A stretch of 64,000 nucleotides of DNA from Shewanella waksmanii ATCC BAA-643 (GCF_000518805.1 NZ_JAEH01000023.1:1-64000); one strand, 5' to 3'; positions 33,058 through 42,866 are shown, counted from the first letter of the stretch. The notes: generated from the sequence alone by a model not told the origin. Made by a program: numbers and translations.

Positions 33058-33153
33058 TAAAAATAAAATGCCCAGCGATAGAAATCTATCGCTGGGCGAG
33101 GAAAGTTTTTACGGGCTCGATGCGACGAGCTTCTTGATTGTTCTTGCTAGCGC
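33058..33153 (-). ncRNA. Candidate small RNA between rsd and hemE
   Basis: Read on the minus strand, TTGCAC (33188-33183), a 17-bp spacer and TATAAA (33165-33160) form a plausible promoter. About 95 nt downstream is a strong terminator: GCCCAGCGATAGA and TATCGCTGGGC as a stem, then ATTTTATTTTT. There is no reading frame in between, but a small GCTCG/CGAGC hairpin is present. The promoter -35 is weak. It is not a family I recognise, and transcription is unproven. Confidence 0.35.
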
Positions 33154-33404
33154 AGACTTTTTATACCAAAGGCTGCATAGCCGTGCAACTTTTTTCTTTC
33201 AATCTGCGCACAAATACCCACAAAATAATTAGTGCTATTTGCCAATAAATCTCACTATTTTGTAAAAAACGTGTCTTATATCGACTTCAAACAAATATGC
33301 AGCGGCTTTTGTCACATAAATGTATAGACACTGGTTACTTTATTCTCGCAAATGCTAAACTACCGACCCATGCGGATATCACAACAAGTTAGGAATAAAG
33401 CCAA

Positions 33405-34469
33405 ATGGCAGAATTAAAGAATGATCGTTATTTACGTGCGTTATTAAAACAGCCTGTCGATAGAACTCCTATTTGGATGATGCGCCAAGCCGGCCGTTAT
33501 CTTCCAGAATATAAAGCGACGCGTGCTGAAGCTGGCGACTTTATGTCTCTGTGTAAAAACAAAGAGCTAGCTTGTGAAGTGACCTTGCAGCCTCTACGTC
33601 GCTATGATCTTGATGCGGCTATCCTATTCTCAGATATTCTGACTATTCCTGATGCGATGGGCCTAGGTCTTTACTTCGAAACCGGTGAAGGTCCACGTTT
33701 TGAGCGTCCAACTGACACTATCGATTCGATCAAAAAGCTATGCGTACCCGATCCAGAAATCGAACTAAAATATGTCATGGATGCTGTAAGCACCATTCGC
33801 CGTGAGCTTAAAGGTGACGTGCCACTGATTGGTTTCTCTGGTTCGCCATGGACACTAGCAACCTATATGGTTGAAGGTGGTTCAAGCAAGACTTTTGAAA
33901 AGATCAAAAAGATGGCTTACGAAGAGCCAGCAACATTGCACATGCTGCTAGATAAGCTTGCTGATTCAGTGACATCATACCTTAATGCACAAGTTGCTAA
34001 CGGTGCGCAGTCTCTCATGATCTTTGATTCATGGGGGGGGGCATTATCTCACCACGCATACCGTGAATTCTCATTGCGTTACATGCAAAAAATTGTTGAT
34101 GGCTTAACTCGTCATGCTGACGGTCGCCAAGTGCCTGTTACCTTGTTCACCAAAGGTGGCGGTTTATGGCTAGAAGCGATGGCTGAAACAGGTTGTGATG
34201 CATTGGGTCTAGACTGGACAGTAGACATTGGTGATGCACGTCGCCGTGTGGGTGAGAAAGTTGCCCTTCAAGGTAATATGGATCCTTCAGTCCTTTATGG
34301 TACGCCTGAGCGTATTCATCAAGAAGTGGATCAAATCCTATCATCTTACGGTGAAGGTACAGGCCATGTATTTAACTTAGGTCATGGTATCCATCAGCAT
34401 GTTAATCCAGAGCATGCCGGTGCATTCATTAACTCTGTGCACGAGTTATCGCCTAAGTATCATAAGTAA
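33405..34469 (+). CDS. hemE: Uroporphyrinogen decarboxylase
   Basis: The enzyme decarboxylates uroporphyrinogen III to coproporphyrinogen III in haem synthesis. At 354 residues it is full length. Signature 1, [15 protein letters not shown], and signature 2, [17 protein letters not shown], are both present, and the catalytic Asp lies in [14 protein letters not shown] run of nine G residues within IFDSWGGA keeps the reading frame intact. AGGA lies about 10 nt before the ATG. A strong shared terminator follows. Haem supply fits an organism rich in c-type cytochromes. Confidence 0.97.
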   Translation: MAELKNDRYLRALLKQPVDRTPIWMMRQAGRYLPEYKATRAEAGDFMSLCKNKELACEVTLQPLRRYDLDAAILFSDILTIPDAMGLGLYFETGEGPRFERPTDTIDSIKKLCVPDPEIELKYVMDAVSTIRRELKGDVPLIGFSGSPWTLATYMVEGGSSKTFEKIKKMAYEEPATLHMLLDKLADSVTSYLNAQVANGAQSLMIFDSWGGALSHHAYREFSLRYMQKIVDGLTRHADGRQVPVTLFTKGGGLWLEAMAETGCDALGLDWTVDIGDARRRVGEKVALQGNMDPSVLYGTPERIHQEVDQILSSYGEGTGHVFNLGHGIHQHVNPEHAGAFINSVHELSPKYHK

Positions 34470-34483
34470 TACTTTACTTAGCT

Positions 34484-34512
34484 AAAAAAGCCCGCTATTG
34501 CGGGCTTTTTTT
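34484..34512 (+). terminator. Bidirectional terminator hemE / histidine kinase
   Basis: AAAAAAGCCCGC and GCGGGCTTTTTTT with a TATT loop; A/T tracts on both sides let it work for hemE and for the convergent kinase operon. Confidence 0.92.
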
Positions 34513-34523
34513 GTGGCCATTTT

Positions 34524-35978
34524 TCAGCTCAGAGGCTCTACTGCCAGCTTGAAGGTGCTGCCCACTCCTGGGGTACTCTCAATCTCGATATCATATTCTA
34601 ACAGTGCGACAAGTTGCCGAACTATCGCCAACCCAACCCCAAGCTGTGGCAAGCTGTGCTGACTTTCTAGTCGGGCTTGGTTGCTAGATAGCTGTTTTAG
34701 GGCGCTAAGTTCGTGTTTATGCATGCCAGAGCCATTATCGGTGACCTCCAACCACAGTTGGTTATCATGCTGTTGTAAGTTGATATTGATGTAACCGCCC
34801 TTTGGGGTATAACGAATCGCGTTATCGACCAAATTATTTAGCACCCGGGTTAATAATTGCGGGTCGCTATGGATCACCAGATCAGGCTCGGCGTGGAAGT
34901 TGAGTTCGACTTTTTGCGATTGGGCTCGGGGAGCAAATTGCTGCTGTAAATCGTGGAGTAATTGCTGCAGATTGACCGCTTGCTTATGCACATTAATCTG
35001 GCCATTTTCTAGTGCTGTCAATTGCAGGATCTGGCTTAATAACTGTTGCAGTTGTTCACCAGCGCGAGCAGCGACCTCTATCAGTTCGCGGTTTTGTTTA
35101 TCCGCAGGCAACAACAACCAAGTATCAATATAGCCCTGTAGCGAGGTTAGGGGGGTTTTCAAGTCATGGGACAAGTGCAGCATAAACTCTTGGCGGGCCT
35201 GTTGCTGGTTAACAAGATCGTGGTGCTGGCGATGAATGCGACTAAGCAGGTGATTGATATCTTCTGTTAGCTGGGTAATTTCCCGTGGTGCGCGTTTATT
35301 TAATGGTAATGCCAGTGCTTGCTCACCATCTTTATTCAAACTGCGCAAACTATGTTCTAGCTTAGCTATTGGCTTGGTGAAGTGGCGTACCAATAGCACA
35401 AAAAGTAAGATGGCAAAGATAAAGCTCACTAGCGCCCCGGAGGCCCAGTGGGTTAATTGTTGCTGCTCGTTTGTCAGGCTTTGCCAATTATCGAATAGCT
35501 CGCCACCAATGATGACGTACAGGTAGCCGGTTTTCTCGCCACTGGGTGTTTGCAATTCAGTGGCTGAAAAGATCTTATCTTTGTTATTTGAGCGTGGATC
35601 TTGGCCTAAAATCGGTAAACTGGCTCCGCTAAGGAACTGGTTTAGCGGTAAGGTATCGACTTGTGGTCGTTTGATTTTTTCTTGTTTGGCATCGTAGGCA
35701 ATCACATTGCCAGCTAAATCTAAGGTGTAAATCTCAAAGCTTGGCCCTAGTAGCATAAAGTCGTGAAATGCTTCTTTTAGTGCAGCACTTGATGTGACTC
35801 CTTGGCTAAGCAAGGGGTTGATATCGGCCATGTGTGCAGCAAGCTCATTATGTAAGGATTGCTGAACAAGTTGGGCGTTATGGGTTTGGCTATGGCTAAA
35901 CCATTGCCACAGTGCCATACACAACACGAACACCGCTAAAGTTGCCGAGATAAGTATCCGTCCAAATAAACTATTCAT
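34524..35978 (-). CDS. Two-component sensor histidine kinase
   Basis: A 484-residue kinase with one membrane segment at about 8-25, a periplasmic sensor region of about 150 residues, a second membrane segment near 178-200, HAMP, HisKA with the phospho-acceptor His271 in LSHDLKTPLTSL, and HATPase_c with DNAIRYTPKGG, DNGSGM and GVGLAIVRQL. The signal is unknown. It starts 9 bp after the response regulator and ends the four-gene operon that opens with two spondin-domain genes, so those proteins are candidate targets or partners. Confidence 0.93.
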   Translation of the reverse strand: MNSLFGRILISATLAVFVLCMALWQWFSHSQTHNAQLVQQSLHNELAAHMADINPLLSQGVTSSAALKEAFHDFMLLGPSFEIYTLDLAGNVIAYDAKQEKIKRPQVDTLPLNQFLSGASLPILGQDPRSNNKDKIFSATELQTPSGEKTGYLYVIIGGELFDNWQSLTNEQQQLTHWASGALVSFIFAILLFVLLVRHFTKPIAKLEHSLRSLNKDGEQALALPLNKRAPREITQLTEDINHLLSRIHRQHHDLVNQQQARQEFMLHLSHDLKTPLTSLQGYIDTWLLLPADKQNRELIEVAARAGEQLQQLLSQILQLTALENGQINVHKQAVNLQQLLHDLQQQFAPRAQSQKVELNFHAEPDLVIHSDPQLLTRVLNNLVDNAIRYTPKGGYININLQQHDNQLWLEVTDNGSGMHKHELSALKQLSSNQARLESQHSLPQLGVGLAIVRQLVALLEYDIEIESTPGVGSTFKLAVEPLS

Positions 35979-35987
35979 TGTTCACTC

Positions 35988-36719
35988 TCAATGTGTGGGT
36001 GGAGAGAATTTGTAGCCTACGCCCCAAACCGTTTTTACCAACTCTTTAGTCCAGGGATCTTGCGACAGCTTTGAGCGCAATCGATTGATATGACTGTTGA
36101 CCGTGTGCTCGTAGCCTGAGTAGGAATAGCCCCAAACGGCTTCAAGTAGTTGCATACGGCTGAAAACTTGTTTGGGATGGCGTGCTAAGAACAACAGTAG
36201 ATCAAATTCTCTCGCCGTTAGCTCTAATGCAGTATCGTCAGCCAGTACTTCACGGGTGATACAGTCAATGGTGAGCTTTTCAAAAGTCAGTTGCTCTTGG
36301 TGTCGGTCGGCTTGCGGTTCCACTTGGCGTCGTAACCTGGCTTTAACCCGGGCTCGAAGCTCAAGCACACTAAAGGGTTTGACCAAGTAGTCATCGGCAC
36401 CAGACTCAAGTCCAAGCACGATGTCTGCCTCTGTGTCTCTTGCTGTAATGACCATACAAGGCGGTAATACATGCTGTTGGTAGAGTTGCTGACACAGGGT
36501 CAAGCCATCGCCATCGGGTAACATTCTGTCTAGCAGCAGTAAATCAAATTGCTGCTCAGCCAGCATCTGATTGGCTTGGCTCAACGTGGTTGCATGGCTA
36601 ACCTGGTAATTGAGTGAGGTCAGGTTCAATTGTATGAGGTTAGCCAGATCCAACTCATCTTCTACCAGCAAGATTTTCTGAGTAGATTGCGTAGCCGATG
36701 CCACATTTCCTGTTTGCAT
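35988..36719 (-). CDS. OmpR/PhoB-family response regulator
   Basis: A 243-residue regulator. The receiver domain has acidic residues in VEDELD, the phospho-acceptor Asp64 in LLLLDRMLPDGDG and Lys114 in LVKPFS. The winged-helix DNA-binding domain begins near residue 145, with ELTAREFDLLLFLARHP and GYEHTVNSHINRLRSKL. AGGAG precedes the ATG. It pairs with the kinase directly downstream. The gap to the upstream spondin lipoprotein gene is 75 bp with no terminator seen, so co-transcription is likely. Confidence 0.94.
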   Translation of the reverse strand: MQTGNVASATQSTQKILLVEDELDLANLIQLNLTSLNYQVSHATTLSQANQMLAEQQFDLLLLDRMLPDGDGLTLCQQLYQQHVLPPCMVITARDTEADIVLGLESGADDYLVKPFSVLELRARVKARLRRQVEPQADRHQEQLTFEKLTIDCITREVLADDTALELTAREFDLLLFLARHPKQVFSRMQLLEAVWGYSYSGYEHTVNSHINRLRSKLSQDPWTKELVKTVWGVGYKFSPPTH

Positions 36720-36794
36720 ATCGAACTCCTAAAGTTGATCACGTTGAAGTAGACCAACCTTAGGACGTTTTTATTTCGCATTAGCGGCATTTTT

Positions 36795-37535
36795 CTATTC
36801 AGTGCGACTAATACTGATACTGACAACTGGGTTATCAAAGCGATGGGAAGCATCCAATACCGAGTCGGCTAAGCCATCATCAGCACTGATCACCCCTGGG
36901 TGAATATAGACATAATCGACATCATCACGCTCGGCATTAAAGCCTTCACCGCTGTCAGCTGGCCCTGGAATAGTTCCTTTAAATTCACTGTTCGCTTCGG
37001 TACCTGCATCGTAAGCATTCGCCGTCATGCTCACCGATTCATCCAGCGCTAACCCAGCGATTGAGTATCGATTCAGTCCGGTAAACGCATCATTAGTGTT
37101 AACCAACATACTTAATACCGATAGTGAGTCGACATCAGCTTCAGCTAGCGTAATGTTAATGGTTTCACTCATGCCGGGCATGATAACGCCAGTGCCTGTG
37201 GCTAACATAGTGACTGCTTCCATATCAGCATAGGCTGAGCTGTCACCCGATTCCGCTAGGGTCTCCAAGGCAAGGCTGGCCATCTCACCGGTTTGCCACG
37301 CGAAGTAGTCACTGCCAGTTGCTAGCACGGCTACTGGTGACAATGGCTGGTTGGCGGTTAGGTTAGTAACGGTAACCGCATAAGTATGTTCAACTACAGG
37401 GGCTGGCGTCGGCGCAGGTGCTGGATCTGGAGTAGGCGCAGGATTATCGTTGTCTGAACATCCAGAGACTGCAGCCAGTATGCCGGCACATAAGAGTAAT
37501 TTTAACGGGCCTCTATTGAGGTTTGAAATCATCAT
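36795..37535 (-). CDS. Spondin-domain lipoprotein
   Basis: A 246-residue exported protein. The lipobox is AAVSGCSD, followed by a Pro/Ala/Thr-rich linker (PAPTPDPAPAPTPAP) and a Spondin_N-like domain. Shared landmarks with the neighbouring paralogue are TVTNLT, SP.AVLATG, NDAFTGLN, AYDAGTEANSE and YIHPGV. The conserved acidic and His residues suggest calcium binding, by analogy with spondin domains. AGGAG lies 7 nt before the start. The function is unknown; a surface-attached adhesive or sensory role is a guess. Confidence 0.82.
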   Translation of the reverse strand: MMISNLNRGPLKLLLCAGILAAVSGCSDNDNPAPTPDPAPAPTPAPVVEHTYAVTVTNLTANQPLSPVAVLATGSDYFAWQTGEMASLALETLAESGDSSAYADMEAVTMLATGTGVIMPGMSETINITLAEADVDSLSVLSMLVNTNDAFTGLNRYSIAGLALDESVSMTANAYDAGTEANSEFKGTIPGPADSGEGFNAERDDVDYVYIHPGVISADDGLADSVLDASHRFDNPVVSISISRTE

Positions 37536-37545
37536 AGTGATTCTC

Positions 37546-38247
37546 CTACTTCACGGTCACTGTTAGACGTGCAACAGGGTTTAACCAGCGGTGAATACGA
37601 CTGTCTAGATCGCTCATGCCACCTGCCGCGTCAGTATCACCGAGTACGCCTGGGTGAACGTGTACTTTGTCATTGCCGCTGGCATCCATTACACCGGTTG
37701 CATTGCTACCACCGTCGCCACCAGGAGCTGCAGGAATCCCCGGAACGCCAGGCATACCGCCACCATTAATGATTTCATCATTGGCTTCTGTACCTGCATC
37801 ATACGCATTAATATTGACGGTATATGTGCCAGGCGTGGTTGGGATCATCCAGCTATTGAGACCAATGAAGGCGTCATTGGTTGGTAGCACCATAGCGACG
37901 ACAGAAAGATGAGTCATAGTTTGAGTATCAAATTCCATCATGGTGGTTTTCTGCCCGGGTGCCATGAGCCCGCCTGCAAGGTTGGCAATCGACACGCCGC
38001 CAGCATCGGCAACTGCCATATCTAAGTCTGCAATATCACCACCTTCGGCCATTTTCTGCAGCGCAGGGCTTGCCATGTCGCCAGCATTAAACAGTTGAGT
38101 GTCAGTGTCATGTGCAGCCACTAGTACCGGAGTGAAGTGATTACCATGGGTTAAGTTCACTAAGCTAATTTCTAATTCTGCGGCACTCGCGGAAGCGGCG
38201 AATAACGTGCTTAGGGCGACTGCGCTATATAAAGGCTTAAGGTTCAT
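37546..38247 (-). CDS. Spondin-domain exported protein
   Basis: A 233-residue protein with a clear signal peptide (SAVALSTLFAASASA, cleavage before AELEI). The ATG used here has AGGAG 7 nt upstream; longer in-frame extensions have none. The Spondin_N-like domain carries VNLTHGNHFTPVLVAAHD, NDAFIGLNSW, AYDAGTEANDE and VHVHPGV. It also has a Gly/Pro insertion (GGGMPGVPGIPAAPGGDGG). It is soluble and periplasmic or secreted, in contrast to the lipoprotein paralogue 10 bp downstream. It is the first gene of the operon with the two-component system. Confidence 0.85.
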   Translation of the reverse strand: MNLKPLYSAVALSTLFAASASAAELEISLVNLTHGNHFTPVLVAAHDTDTQLFNAGDMASPALQKMAEGGDIADLDMAVADAGGVSIANLAGGLMAPGQKTTMMEFDTQTMTHLSVVAMVLPTNDAFIGLNSWMIPTTPGTYTVNINAYDAGTEANDEIINGGGMPGVPGIPAAPGGDGGSNATGVMDASGNDKVHVHPGVLGDTDAAGGMSDLDSRIHRWLNPVARLTVTVK

Positions 38248-38584
38248 TGTAGAGCTCCTGTTTGAAGTTTTATTCGGTAACAGGATTAAGTGTGCGCTAG
38301 CAATCTCACCGATTTGTGTCCGATTTATAACAAAAGTCTCACATTTGCCTTGTGGTTGATATTTATGCGAAATAGCGCCAGAAATCGCCAAGTTAACCAG
38401 ACTATCGTGACAAGTAATGCGCTATATCAAAGCAGAAAGTGGCAAATAACATACCCTACTGCCTATTTATGCAACGAGTAGTACGGTAACTGTTTTAACC
38501 CTTACCTATTTGCTGTATTTTGCTTGCGGTACCTCAATTTTAGAGTGCTGCATCACTTTCACTTTCGGGATTTCACAACTGAAC
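38248..38584. other. Divergent promoter region, spondin operon and GGDEF/EAL gene
   Basis: A 337-bp region that must drive the leftward spondin-two-component operon and the rightward GGDEF/EAL gene. TATAAA on the minus strand near 38325 is a possible -10. I see no matching -35 or clear operator repeat. Confidence 0.4.
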
Positions 38585-41167
38585 ATGCACATTGGCAAGA
38601 AATTAGGTATTTTTGTAGTTTGCTTTTGTCTGACAGCAGTGATGATTGTCTCATCCGCGTTGAGCTTATGGTTTGAGCATCGTGTTAAAGAGCTGCGTTA
38701 CAATGCCTTTAATGTCGAGTTGGTGAATATTGACGAGCAGTTACGTCGTGATATTGAACAGCTAGAATTATTTACCCAGATCTATGCAGCACCGGTTGCA
38801 TCGTTGCCACCAGAGCAACGTTACTTGCTCGAAGGGGCGTGGACCCAGAGTCAGTTGGGTCAGTATTTGAGTTTATATATCGTAGAGCAAGGCAAATTGG
38901 TGCCTCTGTCAGATACCCACAGCGACTTGAATTTTTTCCAGCTTGATCCTATTCCCCGTGCGCTACTTGAGCTGTCTTCTCCCAAATCTGGTTTGTATCT
39001 GACTAACGACGCATATTTTATTGTCAGTGTGGTGCCTGTGGCAGATATTGGCGCGGTGATGATGGTTCGTAAGCTAGAGTCGCAGCAGTTGATGAATTAC
39101 GGCCTAGCAGGATTAGTGACCGATATTACTTTGCAGCCAGGGCCTGCGGCTGATGATATTACAGCTAAACAGCATAACTACAGTGCCGACCTTGCAGTAC
39201 CGTTGCTGTTGCCGTCAAACGTGTTGCACTTACAAGTTAACTTTACTGAGCGCGCCTTTGAACAAGTTGAGCTTAAATACGATTTAGTGACCTACCTGAT
39301 TATTGCATTTGGCCTGTTACTGCTGGTACTGGGCTATATGTGGCTGCGAGTTAGCATTATCAGGCCCTTTAAACATCTGATGTTGCAGTTGGACCAGATT
39401 GATCCTAATGCCACACATTATAGCCAGTTGCGTGGCCAAGGTTGTGCTGAGTTGGTGGTTATGGCCACCAGTGTCAATCGCCTTCTAGAGAAAATTTTTC
39501 TGCAAAAAGAACGTGCTAAGACGACCTTAGAGTCCATTGCCGAAGCGGTGATATTAACTAACACCCAAGCCAAGGTGGTATATTTAAATCGCCAAGCGGA
39601 GCAGCTATTAGCAACCAGTAACAATACAGCCTGTGGCATGCCTTTAGCGCAGCTCATCAGTGATGATAAAGATGTTGAGCAAGCGGTATTCAATGTCATG
39701 AGCCAGCAGCCTTCTAAACCCATGGTAAAGAAGATTAAGGTGCGCGCTAATGGTCCTAAAGTGATGGAGCGCAGCATCAGTCATTTAAGGGATCATCAAC
39801 AAGCTATTATTGGTACTGTGGTGGTGCTCAGAGATATTACCCAAGAAGAGTTGCTTACGCGGCAGCTACGACGCCGGGTGAGCTATGATCCGGTAACTTC
39901 GCTGTTAAACCGCTGTGCTTTTGAAGAAAAACTAGAAGGCTTTAGTGTTGGCGCTCAGACAGTTGCCTTGTGCTATTTTGACTTAGAGCAATTTAAGTTA
40001 ATCAATGATTCATGCGGCCACAATGCCGGTGATCGAATCTTGAAAATGGTCGCCAAGGCGATTCAATCCAGTGTCGATGAGGATGCGCTTGTGGCGCGTT
40101 TAGGCGGCGATGAATTTGGCTTGGCTTTACGCGATCACAGTGCGTTAGCGATTGCCCAGTTGGCGAAGCAGATTATCCATGCCATTACCTTACAAGTACT
40201 AGAGCACCAAGGTTGTCACTATCGTATTGGGGTCAGTACCGGCGTTGCACTTGCCCGCGCACCCTTTATCAACGCCAAAGAACTATTAAAAGATGCTGAC
40301 ATTGCCTGTATTGCAGCTAAGCAAAAAGGCTGCAATCAGATCCACTTTTATGATGATAAAGATAAAGAACTCAATTATCAGCGCAATGCGCCAAAGTGGG
40401 CGGTGCGCATTGCCCAAGCCATTGAGCACAATGAACTCCTACTGTATTACCAGCCAATAAAGAGTATGGCAAGACTCCCTTCTCGGCAGCGGATGGAAAT
40501 TCTGCTACGTATTCAAGAACCCTGTGGCCGCATTTTGTCGCCAGCACAGTTTATTGCGGCTGCAGAGCGATTCAAGCTAATGACAGATGTCGATAAAGAA
40601 GTGATTCGCAAAACGTTTTTATGGTTATCACTCAATGAACATTTGTGGGCAGACCATTGCTTGTCGATCAACTTGTCGGGTAACAGTTTAGGTGCTGAGG
40701 GTATGGTGGAGTACATTGCCGAGCAGCTTAACCGGTTTGATATCCCCAGTAGTTGCATCTGCTTTGAAATTACCGAAACCAGTGCAATCCAAAATCGTAA
40801 TCGCGCCATGGATATGCTCAACCGCCTGCGCAAATTAGGGTTCTCATTCGCACTCGACGACTTTGGTAGTGGCTTCGCATCGTATGGCTACTTACGTGAA
40901 TTGCCGGTCGACTATGTCAAAATTGATGGATGTTTTGTCAAAACGATTGCCAGCAATGCCAAAGATTACGCGATCGTAAAGTCTATTCATGATGTTTGTT
41001 GTGTGATGGGGATAGAAACTGTCGCTGAGTTTGTCGAGAACCAAGAAATTATCGATAAGCTGAGTGATATAGGCATCAACTATGCCCAAGGTTATGCGAT
41101 TGGCAGGCCGCAAAGTTTAGATTTATACCAGAAAGATATTGCCCCTAACACCAAAGCCATTGCTTAA
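38585..41167 (+). CDS. pdeB: PAS-GGDEF-EAL cyclic-di-GMP enzyme, probable PdeB
   Basis: An 860-residue inner-membrane protein: membrane segment near 10-30, periplasmic region, second membrane segment near 240-260, HAMP-like linker, PAS near 310-420, GGDEF intact (LGGDEF, FKLINDSCGHNAGD), no RxxD inhibitory site, then EAL. The signature Glu motif reads EIL rather than EAL (MEILLRIQ), but FEITET, DDFGSGFASYGYL and KIDG are conserved. Its position between hemE and purD is that of S. oneidensis PdeB (SO_0437), a c-di-GMP phosphodiesterase controlling motility and biofilm; this symbol rests on recalled synteny. Confidence 0.85.
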   Translation: MHIGKKLGIFVVCFCLTAVMIVSSALSLWFEHRVKELRYNAFNVELVNIDEQLRRDIEQLELFTQIYAAPVASLPPEQRYLLEGAWTQSQLGQYLSLYIVEQGKLVPLSDTHSDLNFFQLDPIPRALLELSSPKSGLYLTNDAYFIVSVVPVADIGAVMMVRKLESQQLMNYGLAGLVTDITLQPGPAADDITAKQHNYSADLAVPLLLPSNVLHLQVNFTERAFEQVELKYDLVTYLIIAFGLLLLVLGYMWLRVSIIRPFKHLMLQLDQIDPNATHYSQLRGQGCAELVVMATSVNRLLEKIFLQKERAKTTLESIAEAVILTNTQAKVVYLNRQAEQLLATSNNTACGMPLAQLISDDKDVEQAVFNVMSQQPSKPMVKKIKVRANGPKVMERSISHLRDHQQAIIGTVVVLRDITQEELLTRQLRRRVSYDPVTSLLNRCAFEEKLEGFSVGAQTVALCYFDLEQFKLINDSCGHNAGDRILKMVAKAIQSSVDEDALVARLGGDEFGLALRDHSALAIAQLAKQIIHAITLQVLEHQGCHYRIGVSTGVALARAPFINAKELLKDADIACIAAKQKGCNQIHFYDDKDKELNYQRNAPKWAVRIAQAIEHNELLLYYQPIKSMARLPSRQRMEILLRIQEPCGRILSPAQFIAAAERFKLMTDVDKEVIRKTFLWLSLNEHLWADHCLSINLSGNSLGAEGMVEYIAEQLNRFDIPSSCICFEITETSAIQNRNRAMDMLNRLRKLGFSFALDDFGSGFASYGYLRELPVDYVKIDGCFVKTIASNAKDYAIVKSIHDVCCVMGIETVAEFVENQEIIDKLSDIGINYAQGYAIGRPQSLDLYQKDIAPNTKAIA

Positions 41168-41283
41168 TTCTCTGTGATAGGTGTGATTTAGCACTTAGCA
41201 AACACTTGCAGTTTGCCAACCTCTATGTGAAGTTAGCGAGTTAAAGTTAATAGTCTAATTCATCATCAAAGTAGGTTGCTAGC

Positions 41284-42090
41284 ATGCAAGAGTTGCACAA
41301 CAAGGTTGTCATCATCACCGGCGCATCTGAAGGCATTGGCCGAGCCTTAGCTAAAGCGATGGCGCCGCTTGGCTGTCAATTAATGCTCAGCGCTCGTAAT
41401 CAGCAGCGTTTAGATTCTCTCGCGCAAGAAATAGCCCAAGCGGGCTACCAACAGCCTAAGGTGTTTGCCGCTGATGTGACTGACAATGCCAAATGCCAAC
41501 AGTTAGTCGATGCGTGCATCGCAGATTATGGCCGCCTCGATATTCTGATTAATAACGCTGGCATGACGATGTGGTCTCGGTTTGATGAATTGGATGACTT
41601 GTCCATTTTAGATAGACTCATGCAGGTCAATTACCTTGCGCCGGCAAGGCTGACTCACTGTGCACTACCTAGTTTAAAAGCCACAGAGGGGCAGGTGGTC
41701 GTCGTGGCATCCGTTGCTGGATTAACCGGTGTGCCAACTCGGTCGGGATATGCAGCATCAAAACATGCTGTGATGGGTTTCTTCGACTCACTGCGGATTG
41801 AGCTTGACGCGGATAATGTGGCTGTGACCACAATCTGCCCTGACTTTGTGGTTTCAGAGATCCACAAACGTGCGCTTGATGGTAAAGGACAGCCACTGGG
41901 TCGCACCCCGATGCAAGAAGCGAAAATCATCACCGCTGAACAGTGCGCCCAGATGATGCTACCTAGCATTGCCAAGCGACAACGCACGATGATCACCTCT
42001 TTGCGCGGACGCATGGGGCGTTGGGTAAGGTTAATTGCACCAAAATTTATTGATAATATCGCCCGTAAGGCAATTGCATCAGGGCATTGA
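41284..42090 (+). CDS. Short-chain dehydrogenase/reductase
   Basis: A 268-residue classical SDR: TGASEGIGRALAKA cofactor motif, NNAGM, catalytic Ser in VASVAGLTGVP, and YAASKHA active site. The C-terminal part (KIITAEQCAQMMLPSIAKRQRTM) resembles DHRS7-like and DltE-like oxidoreductases, with no clear substrate assignment. It is convergent with the next SDR, with only 23 bp between stops, and is probably transcribed alone. Confidence 0.85.
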   Translation: MQELHNKVVIITGASEGIGRALAKAMAPLGCQLMLSARNQQRLDSLAQEIAQAGYQQPKVFAADVTDNAKCQQLVDACIADYGRLDILINNAGMTMWSRFDELDDLSILDRLMQVNYLAPARLTHCALPSLKATEGQVVVVASVAGLTGVPTRSGYAASKHAVMGFFDSLRIELDADNVAVTTICPDFVVSEIHKRALDGKGQPLGRTPMQEAKIITAEQCAQMMLPSIAKRQRTMITSLRGRMGRWVRLIAPKFIDNIARKAIASGH

Positions 42091-42113
42091 TGCTAACGCT
42101 ATAAACAGCCAAC

Positions 42114-42866
42114 TCAAATTCCGCCGGTCACATCTAGATAGTTTCCGGTAGAAAAAGAGGACTTGTCAGACGCTAGCCAATAGATGGCTTCGGCCACCTC
42201 ATTGGCGGTGCCCCCGCGTTGCAGCGGTATAATGGGTTCAAGCCTTTCAACCCGCTTAGCGTCGCCACCATCGGCATGCATGTCAGTATAAATAAACCCT
42301 GGGCGCGCACAGTTGACTCTGATTCCCTCTGCTGCAACCTTTAGCGCTAGACCTTTGGTAAGCGTGTCTATTGCGCCTTTCGATGCTGCGTAGTCAATAT
42401 ATTCATTAGGCGAACCGGAGCGGGCTGCGCCCGATGAGACATTGACAATTGCGCCACCACGACCACCATGACGTGTCGACATGCGTTTAACTGCTTCTCG
42501 GCTGCAAATAAAGTAGCTGGTGACATTGTTGACGAGCATCGAGTTCACTCTCTCAGCGGTCATATCTTCTAAGCGTGATTGGGGGCGTAAAATTCCGGCA
42601 TTATTGACTAATACTGATAACGGACCTAACTGCTTATCTGTGGTTTCGAATAAGCGTATTACATCAGATTCGCAGGCGACGTCAGCTTGCACTGTAATGC
42701 ATCTACCACCCTTGGCGGTAATTTCTTTGGCAAGTGCGCTGGCAGCATCGACATTGGTTTTATAATTAATACAAACGGCATAGTTTTTAGCTGCAAAAAG
42801 CCTTGCTGTCGCCGCACCAATGCCTCTACCTGCGCCGGTGATTAACACCACTTTTTGACTGTTCAT
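42114..42866 (-). CDS. ygfF: SDR-family oxidoreductase, YgfF type
   Basis: A 250-residue SDR with TGAGRGIGAATARLFA, NNAGI, VNVSSGAAR and YAASKGA. Segments such as CSREAVKRM, DTLTKGLALKVAAEGIRVNC, RPGFIYTDMHA and IPLQRGG.A.EVA.AI.WL are very close to E. coli YgfF, annotated as a glucose-1-dehydrogenase-like oxidoreductase of unproven substrate. It is not part of the purine genes that follow; the purD terminator separates them. Confidence 0.85.
   Translation of the reverse strand: MNSQKVVLITGAGRGIGAATARLFAAKNYAVCINYKTNVDAASALAKEITAKGGRCITVQADVACESDVIRLFETTDKQLGPLSVLVNNAGILRPQSRLEDMTAERVNSMLVNNVTSYFICSREAVKRMSTRHGGRGGAIVNVSSGAARSGSPNEYIDYAASKGAIDTLTKGLALKVAAEGIRVNCARPGFIYTDMHADGGDAKRVERLEPIIPLQRGGTANEVAEAIYWLASDKSSFSTGNYLDVTGGI

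Noticed and set aside
34033..34041. Run of nine G residues in hemE, a possible frameshift site
   Set aside because: The frame is intact and encodes the conserved WGGA, so no lesion is present.
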